From Pseudonocardia sp. DSM 110487 (GTDB lineage: Bacteria > Actinomycetota > Actinomycetes > Mycobacteriales > Pseudonocardiaceae): a DNA stretch of 64,000 nt. Below are positions 54,604-62,746 of the stretch, one piece after another. The position numbers and the translations under genes are program-made. The notes under the pieces were generated by a model. It did not search any database and had not been told where the DNA came from. It was given only the letters and a program-made list of their open reading frames with translations. The first letter of the stretch is position 1. Every line of letters starts with the position of its first letter. The DNA is taken from positions 3,534,001 through 3,598,000 of the forward strand of contig NZ_CP080521.1 of NCBI RefSeq assembly GCF_019468565.1, read 5' to 3'.

Positions 54604-56238
54604 TCAGGCGGCGGGGATACCGGCTGGCGGGAGGTCGGGGACCGCTTCGAGCAGCTCTTGGGTGCGGGGGTGCTCCGGCGCGGCCAGCAGGTCTGCGGTC
54701 GGCCGGTCCTCGACCAGCTCGCCCTCGGCCAGCACGGCGGTCCGCTCGCACAGCGCCGCCACCACGGACAGGTCGTGGGAGACCAGCAACAGCCCCATGC
54801 CGGTGTCGGTGCACATGCGCTCCAGCAGGGCGACGACCTGGTCGCGCAGGGGGAGGTCGAGGCCGCTCACCGGCTCGTCGGCGATCAGCACAGCGGGGCC
54901 GGTCGCGACTGCTCTCGCGATCGCCACTCGTTGGGCCTGGCCGCCGGACAGCTCGCCGGCCCGCCGCGCGGCGCAGTCGGTGGGCAGCCCGACCCGGTCC
55001 AGCGCCGCGGTCACGGCAGCCCGGTGGTCGCCCGGGACGCGCAGCCGGGCGAGCGGTTCGGACACCAGGTCGGCCACGCTCATCCGCGGGTCGAGGCTGC
55101 TCGCGGGATCCTGCGGGATGTACTGCACCGCGTGCCGGTACCAGCGCAGTGCAGCGGTTCGGGCGGGGCGGACGGCACGGCCGCGGAACTCCACCGTGCC
55201 GGCGTCCGGGGTGTCGAGCGCGAGCAGGATTCGCAGGAGCGTCGACTTGCCCGAGCCCGAGACGCCGACGAGGCCGACCCGTTCGCCCGCGCCCACGGCG
55301 AGGTCGACACCGCGCAGCGCCGGCACCGGGGGCGGAGCTGGGCGCGGCCAGGAGCGGCGTACGCGGTAGCTGCGGTGCAGGCCGGTCGCCCTGAGCAGCG
55401 CCGTCGGTGTGCTGGCCGGCGCGCGCCGGGCGGGTGTGAGGCGGGTCGCCTGCGCGGTGTCGACGAGCAGCCGGGAGTAGTCGTGCCGCGGCTCGGCGAG
55501 CAGCTCGGCGATCGGCGCGTCCTCGACCACGCGTCCGCCGGCGAGCACCACCGCGCGGGTGCACACCTGCGCGGCAGCGGCGAGGTCGTGCGTGATGAAC
55601 AGCAGGCCGGCGGCCGAGGCGGCCATCCGGTCCTGAAGGACCTGAAGCACCTGGCGCTGGCTCACCACGTCGAGCGCCGTGGTCGGCTCGTCGGCGAGCA
55701 GCAGCTGCGGCCTGCAGGCGAGCGCGAGCGCCATGCACACCCGCTGGCGCTGCCCGCCGGACAGCTCGCCGGGATAGCCGCGCAGCACCCGCACCGGATC
55801 GTCGAGCCCGACCGACGTCAGCAGCTCGGCCGCCGCCGAGCGGGCCTGCTGCGGGGAGAGCCCTCCGTGGTGGCGCAGCGGCGCGACGAGCTGCGCGCCG
55901 ATCTGCACGAGCGGGTTGAGCGCGGTTCGGGAGTCCTGGAAGAGCGCCGCGACCCCCGCGTCGCGGCTGCGGCGGGCGGCGGGCATGCCGAGCACCTCCG
56001 CCCCGCACACGCGCACGCTCCCGTGGGCGCTCGCGGTCACCGGCAACCGGCCAAGCACCGCGGCGGCCGTCAACGACTTGCCGGAACCCGAAGCCCCCAG
56101 CAGGGCCACACGTTCGTGCGCGGCCACGTCCAAGTCGATCCCGTCGAGGATCCGACGGCCGCTGATCTCGACGACCAGGCCGCACACGACGAGCGGGCAC
56201 CGCCCGCCCTCGGCCCCGTCCCGCTCGTCGAGTGTCAC
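54604..56238 (-). CDS. Peptide/nickel/metallophore-type ABC ATPase, two ATPase domains fused
   Basis: The 544-residue protein has two complete ABC ATPase domains (DppD- and DppF-like). The first has Walker A GASGSGKSL near residue 49, signature LSGGQRQR and Walker B LLLADEP. The second has Walker A GVSGSGKST near 328, signature LSGGQAQR and Walker B LIADEP. It is first in the importer operon (ATPase, binding protein, permease). A Zur-like box lies about 10 bases before the start at 56238. Confidence 0.92.
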   Translation of the reverse strand: MTLDERDGAEGGRCPLVVCGLVVEISGRRILDGIDLDVAAHERVALLGASGSGKSLTAAAVLGRLPVTASAHGSVRVCGAEVLGMPAARRSRDAGVAALFQDSRTALNPLVQIGAQLVAPLRHHGGLSPQQARSAAAELLTSVGLDDPVRVLRGYPGELSGGQRQRVCMALALACRPQLLLADEPTTALDVVSQRQVLQVLQDRMAASAAGLLFITHDLAAAAQVCTRAVVLAGGRVVEDAPIAELLAEPRHDYSRLLVDTAQATRLTPARRAPASTPTALLRATGLHRSYRVRRSWPRPAPPPVPALRGVDLAVGAGERVGLVGVSGSGKSTLLRILLALDTPDAGTVEFRGRAVRPARTAALRWYRHAVQYIPQDPASSLDPRMSVADLVSEPLARLRVPGDHRAAVTAALDRVGLPTDCAARRAGELSGGQAQRVAIARAVATGPAVLIADEPVSGLDLPLRDQVVALLERMCTDTGMGLLLVSHDLSVVAALCERTAVLAEGELVEDRPTADLLAAPEHPRTQELLEAVPDLPPAGIPAA

Positions 56239-56247
56239 AGGCGGGAA

Positions 56248-56262
56248 TGGTAACGGTTTTCG
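56248..56262. promoter_or_regulatory. Zur-like box in front of the fused ABC importer operon
   Basis: TGGTAACGGTTTTCG lies about 10 bases before the importer start codon. By eye it agrees with 9 of 15 consensus positions and shares the AACGGTT core with the other candidate boxes; the match is the weakest of the set. Confidence 0.5.
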
Positions 56263-56331
56263 TTGTATGATCTACCACCTGTCGCCGTGGCGCGTGCCAC
56301 GCTCTGGGCTCCGCCAGGCTCTCCCCGCTAT

Positions 56332-56346
56332 TGAAAACGGTTATCG
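56332..56346. promoter_or_regulatory. Second Zur-like box in the divergent region
   Basis: TGAAAACGGTTATCG has the TGAAAAC half-site and agrees with 10 of 15 consensus positions by eye. It is 84 bases from the first box and could serve the plus-strand gene at 56546, the minus-strand importer, or both. No other gene is seen between 56239 and 56545. Confidence 0.55.
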
Positions 56347-56545
56347 TTGCGTGACATGGTGGGTGGGTGAACCTGGCCAGCTGCGCATGGCGTCGGATCG
56401 AGCCGGCCCGGATCGCCGGCTCGTCACTCGTGTTCGAGAACGGTCGCGGAGTCGGAGCTCGGGAGCGCCCGCGAGCCTCCGGGTTCTCCTGTGCGGGCAT
56501 GCTCGTTCTCGGTGGCTCGCTCTCCGCGCCGGGTGAGTCGGGACC

Positions 56546-56917
56546 GTGAATCCTCGGGTGGGGTACACGCTGGTACTCTGCGGCGAGTCGAGATGTGCCA
56601 CGGAGGTATACGACCGCGCTGTCGCGGCGTTGCGCCGCGTGGTTCGCTCCAGTCGGCTCGGTGTGCTGGTCGTCGCCCAATGTCCTGTCGGGCACCTCGC
56701 CTGCGGGCTGCGCTCGCCGGGCCCGATGCTGGTGCTCCAACCCACTGATGTGCGACAGCGCCCGATCGGTCCCGCGGTGCGCGTCGGTCCCTTGCTGACC
56801 GACGAGGATGTCGCAGCCGTCGAGGGCTGGGTCCGCGACGGGCGATTCGACGCGGAGCTCCTTCCCGAGCGACTCGCGTCACTTCACCGGATGATGCGCG
56901 CGTACGTGCGCAACTGA
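56546..56917 (+). CDS. Small cysteine-containing protein, possibly thioredoxin-like [2Fe-2S] type
   Basis: The 123-residue protein has TLVLCGESRCATEVYDRAVA at the start and LGVLVVAQCPVGHLACGLRS in the middle, then VRVGPLLTDEDVAAVEGWVR. Two Cys pairs (C-x4-C and C-x6-C) in a short alpha/beta protein recall thioredoxin-like ferredoxins or small metal-handling proteins, but no family is certain. It is divergent from the importer across the Zur-like boxes, so it may be part of the zinc-starvation response. Confidence 0.65.
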   Translation: MNPRVGYTLVLCGESRCATEVYDRAVAALRRVVRSSRLGVLVVAQCPVGHLACGLRSPGPMLVLQPTDVRQRPIGPAVRVGPLLTDEDVAAVEGWVRDGRFDAELLPERLASLHRMMRAYVRN

Positions 56918-57600
56918 GCCGCGCTTCGGCGGTGTCGGATCGGCGGGTTGAGCCTCTTCCCGGTCCTCGAACCGGAGGAGACGAGAGCGGTCGTCTGACT
57001 TCGACGAGAACCGGTGCGATCATCCCCGCGTTCACCCACCCGCTCCAGCTCGTCGGCGTGCTGGCATGTGATCTCGACGCTAGACCGGATGACGTCGCCG
57101 ACCCGGCCGCGGCCAGCCCGGTCGCTGCCTTCCTTCCGAAGAGCCTTCTGTCGGCGCGGGCGGTCTGCGAGCTCGCGCGTTCGCGGAGCCAACCTGTGTC
57201 AGCACGGCGGGTAGTTGATGCGCCCCCATCCCGCGTTGCCCCGCGCGCGGCCGCCGTCGCGCGGGCGCCCGCGGCGGGCCTGCACCAGCAGCACACCGGC
57301 TGCGATGCTCTGTGCGCCGAGCCCAGGCCACCCCGATCCCGGTGACGCCCACGATGGCGCGAGGAGCCGGTGACGGCCGTCCATACCGTCCCGGTGTTGG
57401 GGGATGCGCCAGCTGCGCAGGAAACCGGACCGCGACGGCGGGCGGCTGCTGCGGGCGGGAGCGGGATCGTCCTGCAACGTCGACATCGGGCCTTCCCTCG
57501 CGGTTCCCCGAGGCGCCACTCGCCTGGGGTGATCAAACTGTGCGGGTCGGGCGCTGAAGTCGCGCTGAGAGTCAAGCGATTCCTGAGGCGCACTGCGGCG
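56918..57600. other. About 680 bases without a confirmed gene
   Basis: A minus-strand frame at 57199-57486 beginning MSTLQDDPAPARSSRPPSRS has no recognised domain. It could be the dead 3' neighbour of the integrase. Nothing else is supported. Confidence 0.35.
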
Positions 57601-57601
57601 A

Positions 57602-57718
57602 GGTGGTCGCAATGTGGTCGCACCCGGCCAGGCCGCGGCCACTGTCGTCGTGCGGTGTGCCGTGGTGCCCACCGGCCGGTGAGGGCTGGTCGATCATCGG
57701 GTGGTCGCAATGTGGTCG
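57602..57718 (+). repeat. Two direct repeats next to the integrase stop codon
   Basis: GGTGGTCGCAATGTGGTCG occurs at 57602-57620 and again at 57700-57718, the second ending at the base before the integrase stop. A third copy, inverted, lies at 59001-59022 upstream of the integrase start. They may be arm-type binding sites or parts of att sites. Confidence 0.7.
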
Positions 57719-58938
57719 TCAGGCGGCCTGCGTCGGGTCTTCGGCCGAGGTGAGCGCGGTGTCGATGGCGTCGACGGCTTGCTGGGCGACGTGACGGAGC
57801 AGGTGGCCGTAGACCTCGGTGGTGGTCGACAGGGTCGCGTGCCGCATCGTCTTGGACGCCATCGCCAGCGGGACCTGCGAGGACAGCATGGTCGTGGCGG
57901 CGAAGTGGCGCAGGTCGTGCACCCGGATGTGTGGCAGGTCCGCCTGGTCGGTGAGCTGATGGAGGTGCCGGAGGACGTACTCGGGTCGCAGGGGTTGCCC
58001 GTCGCGCCGGGTGAACACCAGGTCCTGGTCGCGGTAGGCCGGGCCGGTGGCCAGTCGGAGGACGCGTTGCCGTTCGGCCTGTCGGTGCAGGGCGCGGACG
58101 GCGCGGGCGGAGAGCCCGATCCAGGTGTGGCTGCTCTTGGTCTTGGGTGTGGTGCACACCGGGGTGGCGTTGTTGATGTTGGACAGGGTGTAGCGCACGA
58201 GCAGGACTTTGGCGTCGAGGTCGACGTCGGCCCAGTGCAGCGCGAGCGCTTCGCCTTTGCGTAGGCCAGTGCAGAGGATGAGCTCGTAGAGCTCGGCGAG
58301 TGGGTCGTGGATCTGGGCGCAGTAGTGCAGGAAGGCTACGGCTTGCGCCGGTGACCAGCAGACTCGTGGGCTCCGGCGTGGACGGGGGATGTTGGCGTAG
58401 CGAGCCGGGTTGTGGATGAGCCGGTGGTGGCGGACGGCGTCGGTGAGTGCGCTGGACAGCGTCGCCACGCAGCGGTGCAGGGTGATGCGGCCGCGCCCGG
58501 CGGCGAGTTGGGCGCGAACGAAGCCGGCGATGTGGTGGTGGGTGAGTTCCTCGAGCCGGATGGCGCCGAGCGCGGGAACGAGGTCCTTGTGGACGTAGTC
58601 GAGGTAGCGGGCCATCGTGGTCGGTTTCAGTGACCGTTGTTTGATCTCGAGCCACGCCTCGAGATACTCGGCCACGGTTTGGCGGTCATCGACGTGGATG
58701 CCGGCCCTTTCACAGGCCAGCACCCGGTGCAGCGCGGTGCGGGCCTTGGCCTGGGTGGGGAAGCCGCAGCGGCGCAGGTCATGCGGCGGCCGTCGATCGT
58801 GGGGAGGTCGACGGCGAAGGCCCAGCGGCCGTGGCGGCGGTTGGTCAGCTCGGGGCAGCGGGCACCGAGCTGTTTGCCGGCGTTGTCGCGGCAGGCGCAG
58901 CGGCGGTAGATCCGGCCTCGGTTCGGGTTCCGGCACAT
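57719..58938 (-). pseudogene. Tyrosine integrase (phage/AICE type) with a frameshift
   Basis: The N-terminal arm-binding part starts at ATG 58938 (MCRNPNRGRIYRRCACRDNA, then GKQLGARCPELTNRRHGRWA and FAVDLPTIDGRRMT). It then continues in another frame as LRRCGFPTQAKARTALHRVL. One C appears to be missing at about 58775-58780. The rest is complete: core-binding domain and catalytic residues in GLRKGEALAL (Arg), HDLRHFAAT (His, Arg), MRHATLS (His) and TEVYGHL (Tyr). Unless the frameshift is programmed or a sequencing error, the integrase is dead. No xis or rep gene is adjacent. Confidence 0.85.
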
Positions 58939-59000
58939 GATCGTGATCCCTCCATGCCTCTCATCGGCCCGCGGGTGTCCCGCGGGATGACGAGGGTGCG

Positions 59001-59022
59001 CCGGGTGCGACCACATCGCGAC
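59001..59022 (-). repeat. Inverted copy of the integrase-flanking repeat
   Basis: On the minus strand this reads GTCGCGATGTGGTCGCACCC plus GG, matching 57606-57627 with one mismatch out of 22. It lies 63 bases upstream of the integrase start. The gap 58939-59380 otherwise holds only a doubtful 46-residue frame (59067-59207, MSSDWFGCFKIRRSHPRADP). Confidence 0.75.
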
Positions 59023-59381
59023 AACACCGGTCATCGATGCAGGTCAGCGGTCGAGCACTTGTCGCCATGTCGAGTGACTGGTTCGGATGCTTCAAGATCC
59101 GGCGTTCCCATCCTCGCGCAGATCCCGTGCCGTGCCCGCGTATCGAGGTCGCCCACCTGCGGGAGCGGTTCCACTACGCCGACAACTGTGCCGGGCCCCG
59201 CCGCTGAACGGTGTTAGTGAATACCGGCCTGGCGCGTAGTGTCGCGGTCGGACCTGCTTGCGCAGGGTGGCCCGTCGCTGGGCTCCCTGCGGCGTGAGCT
59301 GCACCGGGCCCCGACCGGACCTGAGCCTCTGACCTCGCTCGGCGCCCCCTCCGACAGGCTCGGGCCCGCGTTGCGTCGTCC

Positions 59382-59490
59382 GGTGCCAGCCGTAGCCCGG
59401 TACCAAGCAAGAAGGAACCCGGTGGGAATCCGGGACTGCCCAGGAGCGTCGCTGCCGCGGAGCCCGTCCGGCTTCGGCGTGGCCCACCGG
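59382..59490 (+). ncRNA. Partial cobalamin-riboswitch-like element
   Basis: GGTGCC and GGTACC form a stem (59382-59403). Then follows AAGCAAGAAGGAACCCGGTG and GGAATCCGGGACTGCCC, which matches the conserved GGGAAcccgGUGaaAaUCcggGaCUGcCC core of cobalamin aptamers. The usual CGCAACUGU and AGUCcGAagACC segments are not clearly present, so the aptamer is partial or divergent. It lies 50 bases upstream of a LuxR-type gene, an unusual target. Confidence 0.4.
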
Positions 59491-59545
59491 CTGGTGCGTC
59501 ATTTGGTCTCTTGTCGGGTGGGGCCGGGCCCATGATGCTGGTCGG

Positions 59546-61156
59546 ATGCTCAGTGAGTCAGATCCGCTGGCGATGGGCCGAGTGGCGCTCGCGCAGGCGG
59601 CCTGGCCGAGGGCCCGCGTCCATTTCGAGGCGGCGGCGGCGTTGGGTGATGCCGCTGAGGCGTGGGAGGGTCTGAGCTGGGCGGCGTGGTGGCAGGGCGA
59701 TCAGGACGTGACGTTGTCCGCGCGCGAACGTGCCTATCGTGCTTATCGAGGGAACGGCGATGTGTGCGGCGCGGCGCGGATGGCGATGTGGCTGGGTTCT
59801 GACCACCTGAAATTCCGTGGTGATGACGCGCTCGCATTGGCCTGGGTGGCGTGCGCCCGGGCGCTGGTGAGCGGCCACGCGCCGTGCGCCGAGACGGGCT
59901 TCGTCAGGGTGTTCGAAGCGGATATGGCGTTGCTGGCCAAGGGTGATCCGGCATCCGCCGAGCGCCTGGCGCGGGAGGCGCTCGACCTGGCGCGGGGTAT
60001 TGCGGACGTGGGAGTCGAAGTCGTCGCGCTAGCGGTCCTCGGTAGTGCCCTGGTCACCTCGGGGGCGGCCGAGGAGGGCCTGAGCCGGCTGGACGAGGCG
60101 GCGGCGTTGGCGGTCGGCGGGGAGTTCGCTGAGACGATCGCACCGGGTTGGGCGCTGTGCCACACGGTCTCGACGTTCGCCGAGGTCGGCGACTTCGGGC
60201 GGGCTGCGCAATGGTGTCGTGCCCTGCACAGCTGGTCGGCGACCTGGCACGCGCGCCTCTTCTTCGGGGTCTGCCGCACTGCGTACGGTCAGGTGCTCGC
60301 CGCCGGCGGCGACTGGCCGAACGCTGAGTTGGAGCTGCGGAGCGCACTGGCCGACCTGAATGCGACACGCCCGGGGCTGGTCGCGCCGACCGCTCTGCGG
60401 TTGGGCCTGCTGCGGGCGCGGCAGGGCGAGCTCGCCGAGGCCCGCCGGTTGTTCGAGACGGCGCTGCCGCTGCCGGCGGCGATCGCCGCGCTCGGCGAGC
60501 TGGACCTGGCCGGCGGCGATGCTGCGGCGGCGGCGGACGCGGCGGACCGCGCATTGCGCCGGATGGCAGACGCGAGCGTGTTGGATCGGCTGCCAGCGCT
60601 GGAACTGCTCGCGCGGGCGCGCGCGGCCGGCGGGGACAGGGCTGGCGCGGCGGCGGCTGCCGAGCAAGTGGAGTGTCAGACAATGCGGTTCGCGACGCCG
60701 TACATGCGCGGTCGCGGGCGGCTGGTGCGCGCGGAGGTGCTGTTGGCGGGGGGCGACCACGACGGCGCCCGGCGGGCCGCCGAGGATGCCGCCGACCTGT
60801 TCGGCGCCTGCTCGGCGCCCTACGAGGCAGCCCAGGCGCGGATGCTGCTGTCGGAGGCGCTGGCGGCACTGGGGCGCCGCGAACGCGCCGAAGCAGAAGC
60901 ACGCTGCGCGCGGGAGGCGTTCGCGCTGCTCGGTACGCGCAGGCCGAGACGGCCGGCCGCATCCGAGGAGCTCAGCCTTCGGGAGGTCGACATTCTGCGC
61001 CTGGTGGCGGGCGGATTGGGCGATGCCCAGATTGCCGAGCGACTGTTCCTCAGCGTGCACACCGTGCACCGGCACGTGGCCAACATCCGCACCAAGCTCG
61101 ATGTGTCCTCACGCGCGGCGGCGGTGGGACACGCCACCCACCACGGCATGCTCTGA
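59546..61156 (+). CDS. TPR-containing LuxR-family transcriptional regulator
   Basis: The 536-residue protein consists of helical TPR-like repeats over residues 1-450 (WPRARVHFEAAAALGDAAEA at the start, later ELRSALADLNATRPGLVAPT) and a C-terminal LuxR helix-turn-helix (LSLREVDILRLVAGGLGDAQ, then IAERLFLSVHTVHRHVANIR). It lacks the AAA ATPase of LAL regulators. ATG 59546 is chosen for the open frame. The downstream oxidase and methyltransferase run in the same direction and could be its targets. Confidence 0.9.
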   Translation: MLSESDPLAMGRVALAQAAWPRARVHFEAAAALGDAAEAWEGLSWAAWWQGDQDVTLSARERAYRAYRGNGDVCGAARMAMWLGSDHLKFRGDDALALAWVACARALVSGHAPCAETGFVRVFEADMALLAKGDPASAERLAREALDLARGIADVGVEVVALAVLGSALVTSGAAEEGLSRLDEAAALAVGGEFAETIAPGWALCHTVSTFAEVGDFGRAAQWCRALHSWSATWHARLFFGVCRTAYGQVLAAGGDWPNAELELRSALADLNATRPGLVAPTALRLGLLRARQGELAEARRLFETALPLPAAIAALGELDLAGGDAAAAADAADRALRRMADASVLDRLPALELLARARAAGGDRAGAAAAAEQVECQTMRFATPYMRGRGRLVRAEVLLAGGDHDGARRAAEDAADLFGACSAPYEAAQARMLLSEALAALGRRERAEAEARCAREAFALLGTRRPRRPAASEELSLREVDILRLVAGGLGDAQIAERLFLSVHTVHRHVANIRTKLDVSSRAAAVGHATHHGML

Positions 61157-61242
61157 GGTGCCTGATGGCCGTTTCCGGCCATCACACGTGATGGCCGATT
61201 GCGGCGAAGCGGCATGGCAGGTGCCGGCGCGAGCCTTACCCC

Positions 61243-62613
61243 ATGACAAGCACCCTCACCGCCAGTGCCGACGAGCTGCGTTTCCGTCTGCACGGCGGTT
61301 TGCATGAGCCGGGTGACTCCTACTACGAGGACAGCCGCACACTGTTCAACACCATGATCAACCGGCGGCCGCGGTACGTGGCGGAGTGCCTGGCGGTGGA
61401 CGATGTGGTGGCGGCGCTCGCGTTCGCCCGCGGCCATGACCTGCCAGTAGCCGTCCGCGCCGGTGGGCACTCGGTGGCCGGGCTGTCGCTGTGTGACGAC
61501 GGCATTGTCCTCGACGTGCGCGGCATGGCCGACATCGACGTCGACCCGGGTCGGCGCATCACCCGTGTGGGCGGCGGTGCCCGCTGGGCGGACCTCGACC
61601 GCGCGACGCAGGCCCAGGGGCTGGCGACCACCGGCGGACGCGTCTCCACGACCGGCGTGGCCGGGCTGACGCTCGGCGGTGGCTCCGGGTGGCTGGAGCG
61701 CAAGCACGGCTTGGCCTGCGACAACCTGATCGGCGCCGAGCTGGTCTGCTGGGACGGCCGGATCGTTCGCGCATCCAGTGAAGAGAATCCCGAGCTGCTG
61801 TGGGCGCTGCGCGGCGGCGGCGGGAGCTTCGGCGTGGTCACAGCGCTCGAGCTGGCTCTGTACCCACTCGGACCTGAGGTGTTCGGCGGCGTCGCCCTGT
61901 TCGCCGCCCATCGCGCCCACCAGGTGCTGCGCACCTTCCGCAACGTCATGCACCAAGCCCCCGACGAGCTCTCGCTGGCCTGCGCGTTCATCACCGCGCC
62001 CGAGGAGGACGACGTCCCGACGGAGCTACGGGGACGCCCGGCCATCGCGATCCTCGGCATGTGGGCGGGGAGCGTCGCAGACGGCGAACGGGCGCTGGCA
62101 CCCATCCGGGCGCTGGGTCCGGCCGCCGACTTCTTCGGCCCCACCGGCTACGCCGACTTCCAGTGCTCGGTGGACGACCCGCCCGGCTACCGCAACTACT
62201 GGACCGCCGAGAACGTCGTCGACCTGCCCGACGAGGCCATCGACGCTTTGACACGGCGCGCGGCCGAGCTGCCGGCCGGCCCCTCGCAGCTGTTCATCGT
62301 GGCCTGGGGCGGGGCGGTCGATCGGATCGGCCCGGAGCACTCACCGCTGGCCGGCCGCGACGCGGGGCTCATCGTCCACCCCCTGCTGCTGTGGGAGGAC
62401 CCCGCCGACGACGAGCGCAACCGGGCCCTCGCCCACGCGTTCCGCACCGATCTGCGTCCGTGGTCGACCGGCGCGACCTACCCGAACTTCCTCGGCGACG
62501 AAGGCAGCCAGCGGATGCGCGCCGCCTACGGCACCAGCACCGAGCGGCTGGCCGCCGTGAAGGCCGAATGGGATCCGCACGGCGTCTTCCGCACCCACCA
62601 AAACATCCAGTAG
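61243..62613 (+). CDS. FAD-dependent oxidoreductase, berberine-bridge (BBE) type
   Basis: This 456-residue protein of the VAO/BBE flavoprotein family has an FAD-binding domain with VRAGGHSVAGLSLCDDGIVL (the His of AGGHS is the usual covalent FAD site) and TTGVAGLTLGGGSGWLERKH. The Cys for a second FAD bond found in bicovalent enzymes is Ala here. The BBE C-terminal segment is YGTSTERLAAVKAEWDPHGV then FRTHQNIQ. It would oxidise a sugar, alkaloid or polyketide-like alcohol; the substrate is unknown. Confidence 0.92.
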   Translation: MTSTLTASADELRFRLHGGLHEPGDSYYEDSRTLFNTMINRRPRYVAECLAVDDVVAALAFARGHDLPVAVRAGGHSVAGLSLCDDGIVLDVRGMADIDVDPGRRITRVGGGARWADLDRATQAQGLATTGGRVSTTGVAGLTLGGGSGWLERKHGLACDNLIGAELVCWDGRIVRASSEENPELLWALRGGGGSFGVVTALELALYPLGPEVFGGVALFAAHRAHQVLRTFRNVMHQAPDELSLACAFITAPEEDDVPTELRGRPAIAILGMWAGSVADGERALAPIRALGPAADFFGPTGYADFQCSVDDPPGYRNYWTAENVVDLPDEAIDALTRRAAELPAGPSQLFIVAWGGAVDRIGPEHSPLAGRDAGLIVHPLLLWEDPADDERNRALAHAFRTDLRPWSTGATYPNFLGDEGSQRMRAAYGTSTERLAAVKAEWDPHGVFRTHQNIQ

Positions 62614-62746
62614 CCAGCCGCAGCCGCACTCACCGAGTGCGGGTGCATCACTCCGCGCACCCGACTTCACGACGGGCGACGCGACAGCGGGCCCGCCGAG
62701 CGTCGTGCGGAACCGGCCGTGAGCCGGCACAACCGAAGGATGGATC

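Noticed and set aside
53793..55394. 533-codon plus-strand frame opposite the importer genes
   Set aside because: It is the antisense shadow of the binding-protein and ATPase genes, with low-complexity Arg/Gly/Pro.
54213..56740. 842-codon minus-strand frame
   Set aside because: It is a frame-shifted reading of the double ATPase; the real frame (54604-56238) carries both Walker motifs.
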